Part shown: positions 12,001 through 19,200 of the stretch, one piece after another
Layout: every line of letters starts with the position of its first letter
Numbering within the stretch: position 1 is the first letter of the stretch
Source: CBDFNC01 sp965249895
GTDB lineage: Bacteria; Pseudomonadota; Gammaproteobacteria; Enterobacterales; CBDFNC01
DNA: 64,000 nt
Direction: 5' to 3'
Assembly: GCA_965249895.1 (NCBI GenBank)
Contig: CBDFNC010000004.1
Span: 496,001-560,000 of the forward strand
The notes under the pieces: model-generated
What the model was told of the DNA's origin: nothing
The model's input: only the letters and a program-made list of their open reading frames with translations
The model's database searches: none
Program-made: the position numbers and the translations under genes

Positions 12001-12046
12001 GTACCGTGACATTTTCATGCTGTTCTTTATCGTTTATTACTGACAT
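1..12046 (-). CDS. Giant non-ribosomal peptide synthetase, C*-A-T-E-C-A-T-E-C-A (3' end beyond window)
   Basis: The frame is open from the ATG at 12044-12046, preceded by an AGGGAAG ribosome site, to base 1, giving at least 4015 codons with no stop. Domains by residue: condensation-like about 30-460; adenylation 470-985; carrier about 1030 (GGDSI); epimerization 1085-1530 (HHLIIDAVSW); condensation 1540-2000 (HHSIADGW); adenylation 2005-2520; carrier about 2565 (GGDSI); epimerization 2620-3060; condensation 3070-3530; adenylation 3535 onward, cut at the window edge before its last motif. The N-terminal condensation domain reads HQLIIDH instead of HHxxxDG, so the catalytic second His is Gln and the protein may start a chain rather than extend one. 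Codes read by eye against GrsA are DASTIAAVCK (Tyr-like), DAFTIAAVCK (Phe-like) and DAFWLGGTF (Val-like). The two epimerization domains predict D-residues 1 and 2. Family is certain; substrates are inferred. Confidence 0.95.
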   Translation of the reverse strand, partial: MSVINDKEQHENVTVLGNQGVKNDYSDARGIKSSELPLHPAQEFVFHEQKVIPSSPVFNIGGYQVITNEINLKTLQYAWGLLRENLDSLRINVGQTEAGLPFQNIKESDAGGKIVYQDYSHYNDAEEAAETWIDQQFEISFDVHLDELSQLCLIKVSHNKYYLQARFHQLIIDHAGIYQLQAYLHRLYADVQANKSIDWVCALPQYQVDIAQSQQYLSSVRYIRDKDYWKQFFHDKSVLRLTPYYNERKRSSITTNVSLETQQLFGAFCEQQRVTPLAVLMTVVSTYFSRTLNQNDLVMSTAVQDVSRNSATSAVGVHSTVVPVYCPHATESNVVKQAAQIQTELRKSLRHRKLPGRQIHRLADADNADLSDILVQYKTNLGQQADTQGVQQTTALTNQYESLPLDICLQKTEAGLSLQLTFSHQYFCDKEAMDLAKRITQLLEQCLNAPSTETNRLPLLLDAEQALLQSWNQTESPYREDATLHQLFEEQVEKTPDNIALVFEHNAQEQQQLSYRELNDRANQLARVIRSQYLAIHGESMKPDTLIALYLDRSIEMVVGILAVLKAGGAYVPISPEYPQERLQFLLRDTSASLLLTQHNHKEKLTVHSGVQSTLLIIDDPSLTCNIASANLDEVSRATDLAYVIYTSGTTGKPKGVMVEHNNTLHLVNAQIQKFDATACRRALQFAAYVFDASVSEIFVSLLCGHQIYICNAEQHKDPIALGQLIQQQSIEIATLPPIILTQIESSSLTSLKTLITAGETPARELLDRFSQASQVFNAYGPTESTVCASAHHYQKGDLAANIGKPIDNVKLYVLDPCGNLLPTATTGELYIGGAGLARGYLNRPELTAERFIEHPFATPSDKAKGYTRLYKTGDLVRWLPDGNLEYLGRNDNQVKVRGYRIELGEIENALAAHPQVKQAVVIDCEHRDHKILAAYLVFNERASLNGMALRDYLSARLPDYMLPASFNELDALPLTINGKLDRRALPAPDFMGGDTYVAATNQCEALLCSIWQAVLGLKKVGIQDNFFHIGGDSIICIQLTSRLRQHGFSVQVKDIFAAPSIAKLAHLLTQTSTTSTIEAEQGQLSGSFDLLRIQQWFFELPLAKPQHWNHAFMLSLPGEVGQAHIEQALTALATRHDMLRCAFERTQAEPQSKNPDEIRQRYYGSDAQMMAPLRTVNVAAMDAHSLHEQLTQWQSGFDIFQGPLWQVAYLTGYADGTTRLFFCFHHLIIDAVSWRIIAEDMRLLLTGDTLPAKTSSYRQWVQAVQAYAQRHENDVDYWLEVLDGAKQTTSVDGNGGRAPTTHEADVGLSTALTAQLLHRANEGYHTEINDLLLSALSRALSITFAGSLSAGDSQLITLEGHGREIIDETLDVSQTLGWFTTTYPVKLHACDDLSELIIQTKEMIRGIPDKGIGFGALTQAGLLKATALPRVSFNYLGQLNTDANGQSDWKISAEKCGLSIAAENTEDLLLSINGAVEHGQLRFSVVSQLTKAQTACFTAAFEQALAQVITHALEVARAGGIKTPSDFAVAGLSVAHLDRLQNRHDIEAIYPATSLQQGFIYHYLSQPQDDAYRVQVLLDYHQALDVAAYQQAWSLASLRYPILRTAFDWQETLLQVITAPGSIGPKNFTFKDISELPGPARDQAINAIQREDREIAFDLSEPGLVRFTLIKQSAEHYTVLKSEHHSIADGWSGPILLKSVHDDYNRLTRGGVSAAALALEIVPESAYLLAQEYYQQHATTSRAYWDTARQSWGEANDINGLLSETVDLSRARQVDNPAEQQRVLEGDAYQGLKAMCRSQGLTLNAALQFAWHKLLHVYTRDEQTFVGTTVSGRDIPVDGIESSVGLYINTLPLAVSWREQATALDVLQAIQQGIVELNTHSNMPLGELQRDGQRQFHSLFVFENYPSPVETTGDDAGIESSMRFRQAIEKTDYPLSVVAYEQGESLVVVLKYGQDWLSGARANELLDQLMQILACISVTPNIPHQQISLLHQSERTTQLTVWNQTESPYREDATLHQVFEEQVEKTPDNIALVFEHNAQEQQQLSYRELNERANQLAHVIRSQYQAIHGESIKADTLIALYLDRSIEMLVGILAVLKAGGAYVPISPEYPQERVQFMLEDTMAPLLLTQLGHREKLTRNITGPGAQPVMICLDEPELTRGIASGNLTQVSQATDLAYVIYTSGTTGKPKGVMVEHKNTLHLVNAQIHKFNANEYRRAIQFASYVFDASVFETFVSLLCGHRLFICNAEQHKDPIALGQLIEQQNIEIATLPPIVLTQIESSSLTSLKTLITAGETPARELLDRLSQTSQVFNAYGPTESTVCASAHHYQTGDVAANIGKPINNITLYVLDPCGNLLPTAATGELYIGGAGLARGYLNRPELTAERFIEHPFATPSDKEKGYTRLYKTGDLVRWLADGNLEYLGRNDSQVKIRGYRIELGEIENALAAHPQVKQAAVIDCDHQDHKILAAYLVFNERASLNSMALRDYLSAQLPDYMLPASFNELDALPLTINGKLDRRALPVPDFIHGDSYVAPTNQCEALLCTIWQAVLGLEKVGVQDNFFHIGGDSIISIQLTSRLRQHGFNVQVKDIFAAPSIAKLAHLLTQTSTTPTIEAEQGQLSGSFDLLPIQQWFFALPLAKPQHWNQAFMLSLPGEVGQAHLEQALTALATRHDMLRCAFERTQAEPQSKNHDEIRQRYYGSDAQMMAPLRTVNVAAMDEHSLHEQLTQWQSGFDIYQGPLWQVAYLTGYADGTTRLFFCFHHLIIDAVSWRIIAEDMRLLLTGDTLPAKTSSYRRWAQAVQAYAQRHENDVDYWLEVLAGAKQTTSVDAHAVHEAEVGLSAALTAQLLHGANEGYHTEINDLLLSALSRALSVTFAGSLSAGDSQLITLEGHGREIIDETLDVSQTLGWFTTTYPVKLHACDDLGELIIRTKEMIRGIPDKGIGFGALTQAGLLKATALPRVSFNYLGQLNTDANGQSDWKVTAEKCGQSVAAENTEDLLLSINGAVEHGQLRFSVVSQLTKEQTACFTAAFEQALAQVITHAREVARAGGIKTPSDFAVAGLSVADLDRLQNRHDIEAIYPATSLQQGFIYHYLSQPQDDAYRVQVLLDYHQALDVAAYQQAWSLASLRYPILRTAFDWQETLLQVITAPGSIGPKNFTFKDISELPGPARDQAINAIQREDREVAFDLSEPGLVRFTLIKQSAEHYTVLKSEHHSIADGWSGPILLKSVHDDYNRLTRGGVSAAALALEIVPESTYLLAQGYYQQHATKTRAYWDTARQSWGEANDINGLLSEAIDLSRVRQVDNPAEQQRVLEGDVYQGLKAMCRHQGLTLNVALQFAWHKLLHVYTRDEQTFVGTTVSGRDIPVDGIESSVGLYINTLPLAVSWREQATALDVLQAIQQGIVELNTHSNMPLGELQRDGQRQFHSLFVFENYPSPVETTGDDAGIESSMRFRQAIEKTDYPLSVMAYEQGESLVIHLKYGQGWLSGARANQLLDQLTQILACISVTPNIPHQQISLLHESERNTQLYDWNDTDAPYPQDATLCLLVEQQAQQTPENIAVVFTDKKGEGQQLTYRELNEKANQLARVIRSNYYARYGNDLQADTLIALYLERSPEMIISQLAILKAGAAYVPLSPEYPQERIEFMLQDTGACLLLTQLEFVGRLDNWLSQLDTCPELIAVDNTELLSELAATNLGLGKATDLAYVMYTSGTTGKPKGVLIPHRGVVSLVKNNDYLQIGEQDVFLQLSNPNFDASTFEVWGALTHGAKLVLPLVSAVMQAEQLEGLLKKHNVSILWLTRALFDQLYVQQANLFAPLQTLLIGGEVLTANLVRDLMAGQHRPNKILNGYGPTEGTTFTTVYDCVDFDKTVPIGLPINSRKVYVLSPELDLVAPGAIGELYIGGAGLARGYLNRPELTAERFIEHPFATPSDTAKGYTRLYKTGDLVRWLPDGNLEYLGRNDSQVKIRGYRIELGEIENTLAAHPQVKQAVVIDCEHQDHKVLAAYLVFNERASL
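1461..4605 (-). repeat. Internal NRPS duplication, copy A (epimerization-condensation block)
   Basis: This block encodes carrier, epimerization and condensation domains and is nearly identical to 6051-9210. The offset is 4590 bp over the condensation part and 4605 bp beyond about 3530, because copy B has a 15-bp insertion near 8150. In 2488-2748 against 7078-7338 the frame-shadow translations differ at a single residue, which shows how close the copies are. Confidence 0.9.
6051..9210 (-). repeat. Internal NRPS duplication, copy B (epimerization-condensation block)
   Basis: Partner of 1461-4605. The flanking adenylation C-terminal stretches (starting at 1, 4606 and 9211, about 340 bp each) form a third set of near-identical sequence, so the whole module period is about 4.6 kb. 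The copies lie in direct orientation within one reading frame. Confidence 0.9.
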
Positions 12047-12149
12047 AAACTTCCCTATTCATAATCCGCAACTTATTAACTTAAAGTGAGATTTAGATTT
12101 TTTTAGATAGTGAAACAAGGTACTTTTGGTATCCAAGGCTGTTATTTAC

Positions 12150-13208
12150 TTAAGCAAGGGTTAAATTAATTTCGGCCAAATTACCCGTATTAACACTTCT
12201 GTTTTCTGCCTCAATAATCCCCAGGGATATTGCAGCATGCTCTAGTGTTGCTTTTTCCGGTGGTCGATTGTTTCTAATGCAATCAATAAGGTATTTAATT
12301 TCGAATTCATAACCCATACCATCACCGAATTTTTGCACCTTTGGATCTTTACCATCTTGATAGATGGTGACATGGCTTTCACCATCGAATGTATAGCTAA
12401 CTGTTGCCTGTTCAAAATTAATTTGATACTTCATTTCAAACTGATAACCTTCAGCCATCGCCCAGCCCCCCTCTGCCGATATTTGCTTCGGCTTATCAGG
12501 ATCGTTATAGATATATTGGGTAATTAAGTGGTCTACTTCCGTGGTATTCTTGCTGTAACCTCGACTGAACACCGCATCGGGAACGCCAAAGCAATAGTGA
12601 ATAAAATCCGTGTCATGTATATGCAGGTCTAATATGGCGCCACCGTTTAATTCACCGTTTTGGTAATATTCTCCTTTAGGGTGACTTATCAGCCGGCCAA
12701 AATTACCGGATAAAACCTTGCCGTATGTTTCTTCTAATACCGTCTCTTTAAGCCAACTCCAGCCCGGCCAAAATCTAATGCAATGCGCGGGCAGCGCATA
12801 TCCTTTGGCGTTTTTGGCAGATTCAACAATTTCCAATGCGTCTTGATATGTCCGGGCGATGGGTTTCTCTAAAAGCAAGTGTTTACCAGACGCCAACACG
12901 GCTTTAGCCAGGCCCACATGGGCAGACGTTTGCACGCACACATCAACCAAATCTATGCTTGGATCACGGATTAAATCGTAACCATCGTGATATTGGCGAA
13001 CTGCAGACAAGTCCATTGGCGATTGTGTATCACCTTCAATATTGCCCTCCATTCTCGGCCTATTGTTAAACCGCCCAGGATCCATATCCGCAACCGCAAC
13101 CACTTCGACGTCAGGCATATCGCGATACACCTCAAGGTGCACATAACCCATTACCCCAAGACCAATAACACCAACTTTAATTTTTTTCTGTTGCATAAAA
13201 ACCGCCAT
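12150..13208 (-). CDS. Gfo/Idh/MocA-family NAD(P)-dependent oxidoreductase
   Basis: A 352-residue protein with an N-terminal Rossmann motif (VGVIGLGVMGYVH) and the family's EKPIART motif near residue 115, as in inositol and sugar dehydrogenases. The usual role is NAD(P)-linked oxidation or reduction of a sugar or cyclitol hydroxyl in the cytosol. It follows the acetyltransferase by 30 bp and lies 103 bp before the giant NRPS, so it is probably part of the biosynthetic operon and makes or tailors a sugar-like unit. ATG codons exist at residues 1 and 5; the second (13196) is an equally plausible start. The substrate cannot be read from the sequence. Confidence 0.88.
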   Translation of the reverse strand: MAVFMQQKKIKVGVIGLGVMGYVHLEVYRDMPDVEVVAVADMDPGRFNNRPRMEGNIEGDTQSPMDLSAVRQYHDGYDLIRDPSIDLVDVCVQTSAHVGLAKAVLASGKHLLLEKPIARTYQDALEIVESAKNAKGYALPAHCIRFWPGWSWLKETVLEETYGKVLSGNFGRLISHPKGEYYQNGELNGGAILDLHIHDTDFIHYCFGVPDAVFSRGYSKNTTEVDHLITQYIYNDPDKPKQISAEGGWAMAEGYQFEMKYQINFEQATVSYTFDGESHVTIYQDGKDPKVQKFGDGMGYEFEIKYLIDCIRNNRPPEKATLEHAAISLGIIEAENRSVNTGNLAEINLTLA

Positions 13209-13238
13209 ATTCTTAGAAAATTTATTCGGTACTAGGGC

Positions 13239-13910
13239 TTATGCACATTCGAAATCAGCCTGAGATTCTTTTACAGACTCCAGAACTGAAATATCTGCAG
13301 CAACAATATCTTTGATATGTGTTTCGATAACGTCAATGGGCCAGTCCCACCAGGCAATAGCGATTAATCGATTGATGATGGTTTGTTCAAACCTCATCCT
13401 TATAATGCGTGCAGGGTTTCCAGCCACAACCGCATAGGGGGGAACATCCTTGGTAACCACAGCGCGGGCGCCAACAATGGCGCCAGTCCCAACAGTGACA
13501 CCTGGCATTACAATGACTTCATGACCAAACCAGACATCATCCCCTATCACTGTATCGCCTTCGTCGGGAATATTCGCTTTATAGCTGTCCGACCAATCTC
13601 CAGGGAAAGCAGAGAAAGGGTAAGTAGAAAAGCCATTCATCTGATGGTTGGCGCCGCTGGTAATAAATTGAGTTCCTTGCGCTATTTGTCCAAATTTCCC
13701 AATGATCAACTTAGCTTTACTCGATTCGAGTAAGTACGGCGCCAACACCTTGTCAAAGTCCTTCGGGTATCTCTCGTCGTGATAGTAGGTATAATCGCCA
13801 ACAATAAACCCGGTTCGCTTCACCACATTTTTCACAAAGTAGGTATGTGGCCAGGCTTTACCTTCGTTGGTAATTAGGGGATTAATCGCATTCACATCAG
13901 GTCTAGTCAT
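13239..13910 (-). CDS. Hexapeptide-repeat acetyltransferase, Vat/CatB (XAT) type
   Basis: A 223-residue left-handed beta-helix acyltransferase. It has the XAT-type segment GANHQMNGFSTYPF near residue 87, hexapeptide turns (VIGDDVWFG, IVGARAVVTKDV), the GNPARIIR motif and a WWDWP C-terminal helix as in streptogramin and chloramphenicol O-acetyltransferases. These enzymes transfer acetyl from acetyl-CoA to a hydroxyl in the cytosol. It is packed between the MDR dehydrogenase (48 bp) and the Gfo/Idh gene (30 bp). The role could be acetylation of a sugar or of the peptide product, or self-protection; sequence alone does not decide. Confidence 0.88.
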   Translation of the reverse strand: MTRPDVNAINPLITNEGKAWPHTYFVKNVVKRTGFIVGDYTYYHDERYPKDFDKVLAPYLLESSKAKLIIGKFGQIAQGTQFITSGANHQMNGFSTYPFSAFPGDWSDSYKANIPDEGDTVIGDDVWFGHEVIVMPGVTVGTGAIVGARAVVTKDVPPYAVVAGNPARIIRMRFEQTIINRLIAIAWWDWPIDVIETHIKDIVAADISVLESVKESQADFECA

Positions 13911-13958
13911 TTGTCATTTCCATATTGTTTAGATTGATAGCAACTCGCAATTAGTCGC

Positions 13959-15014
13959 TCACGACCAATCGAAAACAATACCCATTGAATTTGATCTGTC
14001 ATCGAGTAAGGATGCGTACACTTCGCTAGCGGATGAGGATTTAACCCTGTGACTAATAAGCGGCTTCATATCCAGCGCGCCTTCAGCGAGATAACTGAAG
14101 AATAACTCTGCATCTCGGCTAAGTGTCCAAGGGTTATCAGGGGTCGAAAACTCGGGGTGAGAAAAGTTGTGAACACCCATAATCGTAAAACTTTCACGGT
14201 TGCATAAATCATGAAAGTCAAATTCTGTTTTTGATAACGGGCTGCTGACAATAATCATCTTGCCTTGGGTTCTAAGCACATCAAATTGATCTGGGATCGC
14301 ACCGCCGTCTCCCGAAACTTCAAAAACATAATCGACTTTACGACCATTATTATTCGCTAGCACCACGTCCTGAACGTTTTGCTGTGAAGCATTCACGGGA
14401 ATTACAGCGCGAAGATTATCGGGTAAATACTCCAGCCTTTTACCCGTGCGATTCACAGCGAAAATGGGCCTTGCGCCAGCAAGGTGACACAGCTGAACAA
14501 TCAAATGACCAAGAATGCCCATACCATAAACTGCGACACTATCGCCCCAACTAACACCACTGCGCCGCACTGCATTCATGGCAATCTGCCCTAACGTAAA
14601 AAAGACAGCTTCTTCATCTGGAATGCCCGACTCCTGCAATAATTCGACAGGAATAAACTCTAGCTTGTCTACAGGGGAACAATGAAAAGCGCAGTGACCG
14701 CCCCAGGTTGCCACTTTTTTACCAATAAGGCTTTTATTCTGAGCGTTACCAACACCGATGATTGTGCCGATATTGTTATAACCTGGATATAATGGAAACT
14801 GAGCTAGCTGGTCCCAGGCTGATCCTTTTGGGTAGTTTCCTGACAGTAAAGATAACTCGGTTCCTATACTAACGAGCGAGCAATCCGACTTAATAAGCAC
14901 TTCGTTATCTGATGGCGTGGGAATAGGTTTCTCCACCATCTCCACATGGTTCGTTGCGGTAAACTGAACCATGCTATTTACGTCAACACTTCTTTCCATC
15001 ATCGCTACTTTCAT
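13959..15014 (-). CDS. Zinc-less MDR dehydrogenase, BchC/bi-domain-oxidoreductase type
   Basis: A 351-residue medium-chain dehydrogenase. The N-terminal domain carries the SIGTELSLLSG segment and PGYNNIG where zinc-dependent enzymes have a GHE motif, so the catalytic zinc site seems absent. The Rossmann motif (VAVYGMGILGH) is near residue 180. Similar MDR domains occur fused to Gfo/Idh domains in polysaccharide loci; here a separate Gfo/Idh protein is encoded two genes downstream. It probably oxidises a sugar or cyclitol intermediate with NAD(P). A 312-bp gap separates it from the glycosyltransferase upstream, so a second promoter is possible. The substrate is not known. Confidence 0.82.
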   Translation of the reverse strand: MKVAMMERSVDVNSMVQFTATNHVEMVEKPIPTPSDNEVLIKSDCSLVSIGTELSLLSGNYPKGSAWDQLAQFPLYPGYNNIGTIIGVGNAQNKSLIGKKVATWGGHCAFHCSPVDKLEFIPVELLQESGIPDEEAVFFTLGQIAMNAVRRSGVSWGDSVAVYGMGILGHLIVQLCHLAGARPIFAVNRTGKRLEYLPDNLRAVIPVNASQQNVQDVVLANNNGRKVDYVFEVSGDGGAIPDQFDVLRTQGKMIIVSSPLSKTEFDFHDLCNRESFTIMGVHNFSHPEFSTPDNPWTLSRDAELFFSYLAEGALDMKPLISHRVKSSSASEVYASLLDDRSNSMGIVFDWS

Positions 15015-15326
15015 TCCTTTAAATTACGACCTTATGGGTGTTTCTCTACAAATTAACACCAACAATAGTGAACCAAACAATTAACCTAATTATTTTCAAT
15101 GTATTATTGAAAATGTGATACTTGAACATCACATTTAAACAATCACACTTCAAACGTCTGTTTAGCTTTCCGCTAAATGACTGGCAATACAAAATCAAAA
15201 GCAATAAGGACAATTACACTATCAACTTATTAATTAAACATCATTTTCATTATTAGAAACACAATGGCTTACCAAGCCTAAAATACGAAAATTAAACTCC
15301 ACTTCAGTTAAAGACTTCATAATGCG
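15015..15326. other. AT-rich intergenic gap inside the biosynthetic locus
   Basis: About 310 bp with no open frame of note, between the glycosyltransferase end and the MDR dehydrogenase start. It is visibly AT-rich and could hold a promoter for the downstream group (MDR, acetyltransferase, Gfo/Idh, giant NRPS). No convincing -35/-10 pair or terminator hairpin was picked out by eye. Confidence 0.5.
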
Positions 15327-16211
15327 TTATATTATATATTCTTCTTCACTAGGTTCGCCGACAGAGAATTTTGACATGATATCTTCCCAACCATAATCCT
15401 TCAATAATTCGACCCCATCGACATTATGCTTCGATATGATGTATTCGATATTCTTTAGCGAAGACGATTTATTTGAATCCTCGCAGCGAAAATGCGGAAT
15501 ATGAATTGCTTCCTGCGTTTTTAATAGGTGGAAGTCAGCGCCATACTCGAAAAGCCTGATGGCCAGGTCGACATCCTCCCCACCCCAACTATTAAACCAC
15601 TCGTCAAATCCGCCAATTTCTCTTAATACATGGGTTTTGCACGATAAATGGCCACCCCAACACATCACCCATGAAGCTTTATGCTTCTTTATGTCAAACT
15701 TCAAATCCTGACAAACTTCATATCGACAGTCATAATGGCTTTTAACTTCCTGCAAAATATCAAATATCTCACTTCGATTGGTTTTATTTAATATGGCGGA
15801 AAGGGAACTTGCTTTTTCCATAGAGAATTCTTCTACTCCATAGGATAAACCTACGATAACCCGAGCCCCTTCACTACCTTGATGTTCTTCTACATGTTTT
15901 TTCAAAAGCGACTTAGACGGGAGCATTCCGCAATCAAATATTAGCGAGATTGGATGTTTAGCAAATTTAATTCCAACATTCCTTGCCGCTGACAGTCGAT
16001 AACCCATATCCTCCAGGTAATAATAACTGATATCCATAGCATCACGGTATTCATCTACAAGGTACTTAGTTCCGTCTTTAGAACCATCATCTACAACTAT
16101 AATTTCAAACCTATCTTTATTTAACGTCTGCACTAAGAAACCATCCAGGGTATCTTTAAGCAGCATCATTGCATTATATGTTGGTATGATTACCGTAATC
16201 TTATCATTCAT
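15327..16211 (-). CDS. Family 2 glycosyltransferase with GT27-like C-terminal part
   Basis: A GT-A protein of 294 residues when started at the ATG at 16211, which has GGAG six bases upstream; an upstream ATG at 16223 is less well placed. It begins VIIPTYN, has VVDDGSKDGT near residue 40, and a C-terminal WGGEDVDLAIRL segment typical of galactosyl/GlcNAc transferases (GT2 with the Glyco_transf_7C part). At the place of the usual DxD it reads FDCGM, so the second metal-binding Asp is replaced by Gly. It lies 36 bp after the two-module NRPS and is likely co-transcribed. The expected job is adding a sugar to the peptide or a building block; donor and acceptor are unknown. Confidence 0.88.
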   Translation of the reverse strand: MNDKITVIIPTYNAMMLLKDTLDGFLVQTLNKDRFEIIVVDDGSKDGTKYLVDEYRDAMDISYYYLEDMGYRLSAARNVGIKFAKHPISLIFDCGMLPSKSLLKKHVEEHQGSEGARVIVGLSYGVEEFSMEKASSLSAILNKTNRSEIFDILQEVKSHYDCRYEVCQDLKFDIKKHKASWVMCWGGHLSCKTHVLREIGGFDEWFNSWGGEDVDLAIRLFEYGADFHLLKTQEAIHIPHFRCEDSNKSSSLKNIEYIISKHNVDGVELLKDYGWEDIMSKFSVGEPSEEEYII

Positions 16212-16247
16212 TTTTCGCTCCATAAAAATTCGAAAAAGTTCGTATAC

Positions 16248-19200
16248 TCATAGTTCTTCATTGAATTCATCTACTAGATGAATAGCATGCTTAATTTGAG
16301 AATCTATAAAGTTTTGCATGGTTATTTCACTATACATTTGAGGGCAATACCCCCAATGAATAGATAGTTTTCCATCCAGGTGATAGGCTTTACCAAACGG
16401 TTGAAAGCTGGGGTGCATTTCACCTTGACTCGTTCCGACAGACTCAGTCGCAGGATTAACACCAACTGCCATCTGGTTGTCAGTTGATAAACTTTTGTAG
16501 CTAGGCGTGTAAGTAAACTCGAGCTGAAATTCCGGTAGTTCACTCATTTCTTTACGTATGCCTATATCCTCATGCATATAACGCAAACAGCTGTAAGAAA
16601 GTCCATCATCGCAAAGTTCTTCCATCTGCTGTTTAACCAAATAAGGCGTACGAGCAATTTCATCGTCATTGCAATCGGTTAAATCAAGCATTAGATTACA
16701 ATAATTTGGTAACCAACCAATAGTCCTGGATAAATCGATTGTAGGTGCAGATTTAATCGAGCGACCGTTATGCATGAATAGCAGTAATAGAGCTGAACTA
16801 CCCGTCCATTGTTTATACGCGAGGATCAGTGCTGCAACTAGAAAGTGGTTTACGTTTAGGCCTGCGTTAGCAGCTATTCGTTCAAGCTTTATTGTCTGCT
16901 CTTCAGACATTGATGCATAAACAAGCTTGACTTCAGACTCACTATTGGCAGGCGCTAACACTTCCGGGTTATCATCAACCGGTAAGGGAATATACTTATC
17001 CCACGCCCTTGTTCGCCAATATTCCAGAAAAGCAGGCGCTTGTTCATGAGTATATTTAACTTGCCATTTAGACCAATCTAGTATCGACGTCGTTTTTTTA
17101 GGTAACCTGGGTTTTATTTTATTATCTAAATCACGATATATGGAAAATAGATCTTCAAAGAAAATTGGCGCCGAAGCAGGATCAATTAATATCTGGTGTG
17201 TAGCAATTAGCAATCTTGAACTTCTTTTATCCCCTAAGTCAAAATAAACGACATTAAATAGCTTTTCATGAATATCCAAACTACGTTGCTGAGTCCGGCA
17301 AACCGTTTCAATATATTCACTGGCGGCCTCATTGTTATAGCTTGATAAATCATGAGCTTTCCACCAGTCCCCCATCTCACTCGGTTTTCTAAATCGTTGC
17401 GTATAGTGGTGATTATTCTTGCTTACAAACACTCGCCTTAAACCATCATGGTGTTCTATCATTAGCTTAAGTGACGCTATGATCAGTTCTTTTTTATATT
17501 CCACATCCAATTCAAAAAGACGAAAGTAATTCCAATGACTTGGGTTTAACCTTTTTAAGAACCAGTGATGATTTATTAATAGTGGGGATTCGCCTACTAA
17601 CATTGTTTGAGCCAGTGAGTCACCTTCAGCTTCACTCTTGGCAACACTCAACAATCTAGCGATCGTAGGATTATCAAACACTTGTTTAATCGTTACGTGA
17701 AGCCCCCATTCTTTTAGGACCCTTACCAGCTGAACGACGAGCATTGAGTGGCCACCCAATTGAAAAAAGTCATCATTTATGCCAATTTTTTCAGCGTTGA
17801 GTAGTTGGGACCATATTTGACATAGTTTGATTTCAATCTCGGTACCAGGCGCTTTATATTCATCCACAGTAGTTGCCAGGGGCTCCGGCAAGGCATTACG
17901 ATCCCGTTTGCCATTAGGAGTCATCGGCATACGGTCCAACAGCATAAAAGTTGCGGGAACCATGTAATCTGGCAGGGTTTGTTTTACATATTGGCGTAGT
18001 GCTTCGATCAACGCCTTATCCTTATCAGCTCGTTCACATACTACATAAGCCACAATGCTGGACTGGGGGCTTTTCACTATTACCAGAGCTTGAGTAACCT
18101 GTTTGTGGTCCAACAGGATCTTTTCGATTTCTCCCAATTCCACCCTGAAGCCGCGGATTTTCACCTGATGATCTATTCTACCTAAACACAAATAGTCCCC
18201 CGTCTCTCGCTGCCGAACCAAATCGCCAGTTCGATATGCTGTCACAATTCTTCCGTTACCAAGATCTAGGTCGATGAACTTTTCATCTGTGAGTGTTTGT
18301 TTGTTCAAATAACCGCGTGCTAAGCCAGCCCCGGAGATAAGCAATTCGCCGACTACGCCGACCGGAACCGGACTCAGATGCTTATCAAGAACGTGAAACT
18401 CAGTGTTATTAATGGGCTCACCCACAGTGACATCACCATCGGCATCGGCATCGGCATCGAGTTTTGCGATTGATGACCAGACAGAGGTTTCGGTCGGCCC
18501 ATACATATTCCACAGTTCAATATGTTGCTGCGCCGTTAACGAATCTTTTAGGCTGCTCGTTAAGGCTTCGCCCCCACACATCACTTTGAGTTTTTGCTTT
18601 GCTACCCAATGGCTATCAACCAGCATCTGCCAGGTGATGGGGGTCGCCTGCATAATGGAAATATGGTGATGTTCGATTAATCTCGCTAGCGCTTGTGGAT
18701 CAGCGGCTTCGCCCGCCGACGTCATCACCACACACGCACCTGATACTAAGGGTAAATACATCTCCAATGTGTGTATATCAAATGACAAAGAGGTCACGGC
18801 GAGTAATCGGTCGGTTTGGTCACAGCCGGGTTGCGAAGCCATGGCATGAATAAAATTTGTTAACGCTGCGTGTTCAATCATTACCCCTTTGGGTTGTCCG
18901 GTAGACCCTGACGTGTAAATCACATACGCCAACGAACCAACGCCGCACTTAATGACAGAAGGGTTTGTGGGCAAATATCGTGAGAAGTCATCATCATCGC
19001 CTACCCTGACAATTTTTCTATGGGCTAATTCCAAATCAGCAGATAAATGACCTTGAGTGATCACGATAGAAACATTGGAGTCAGCCAACATATAATTTAA
19101 GCGCGAACTTGGATAGTTGGGATCAAGCGGTACATAGGCACCCCCGGCTTTGAGAATGGCCAGCAAGGACACCAGCATTAACTCAGAACGTTCAACACAC

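Noticed and set aside
1..12046. That the giant NRPS is broken by stops because of its repeats
   Set aside because: The frame was followed from the ATG at 12046 through all recognised motifs, and no complete ATG-to-stop frame begins there inside the window, so it is open to base 1.
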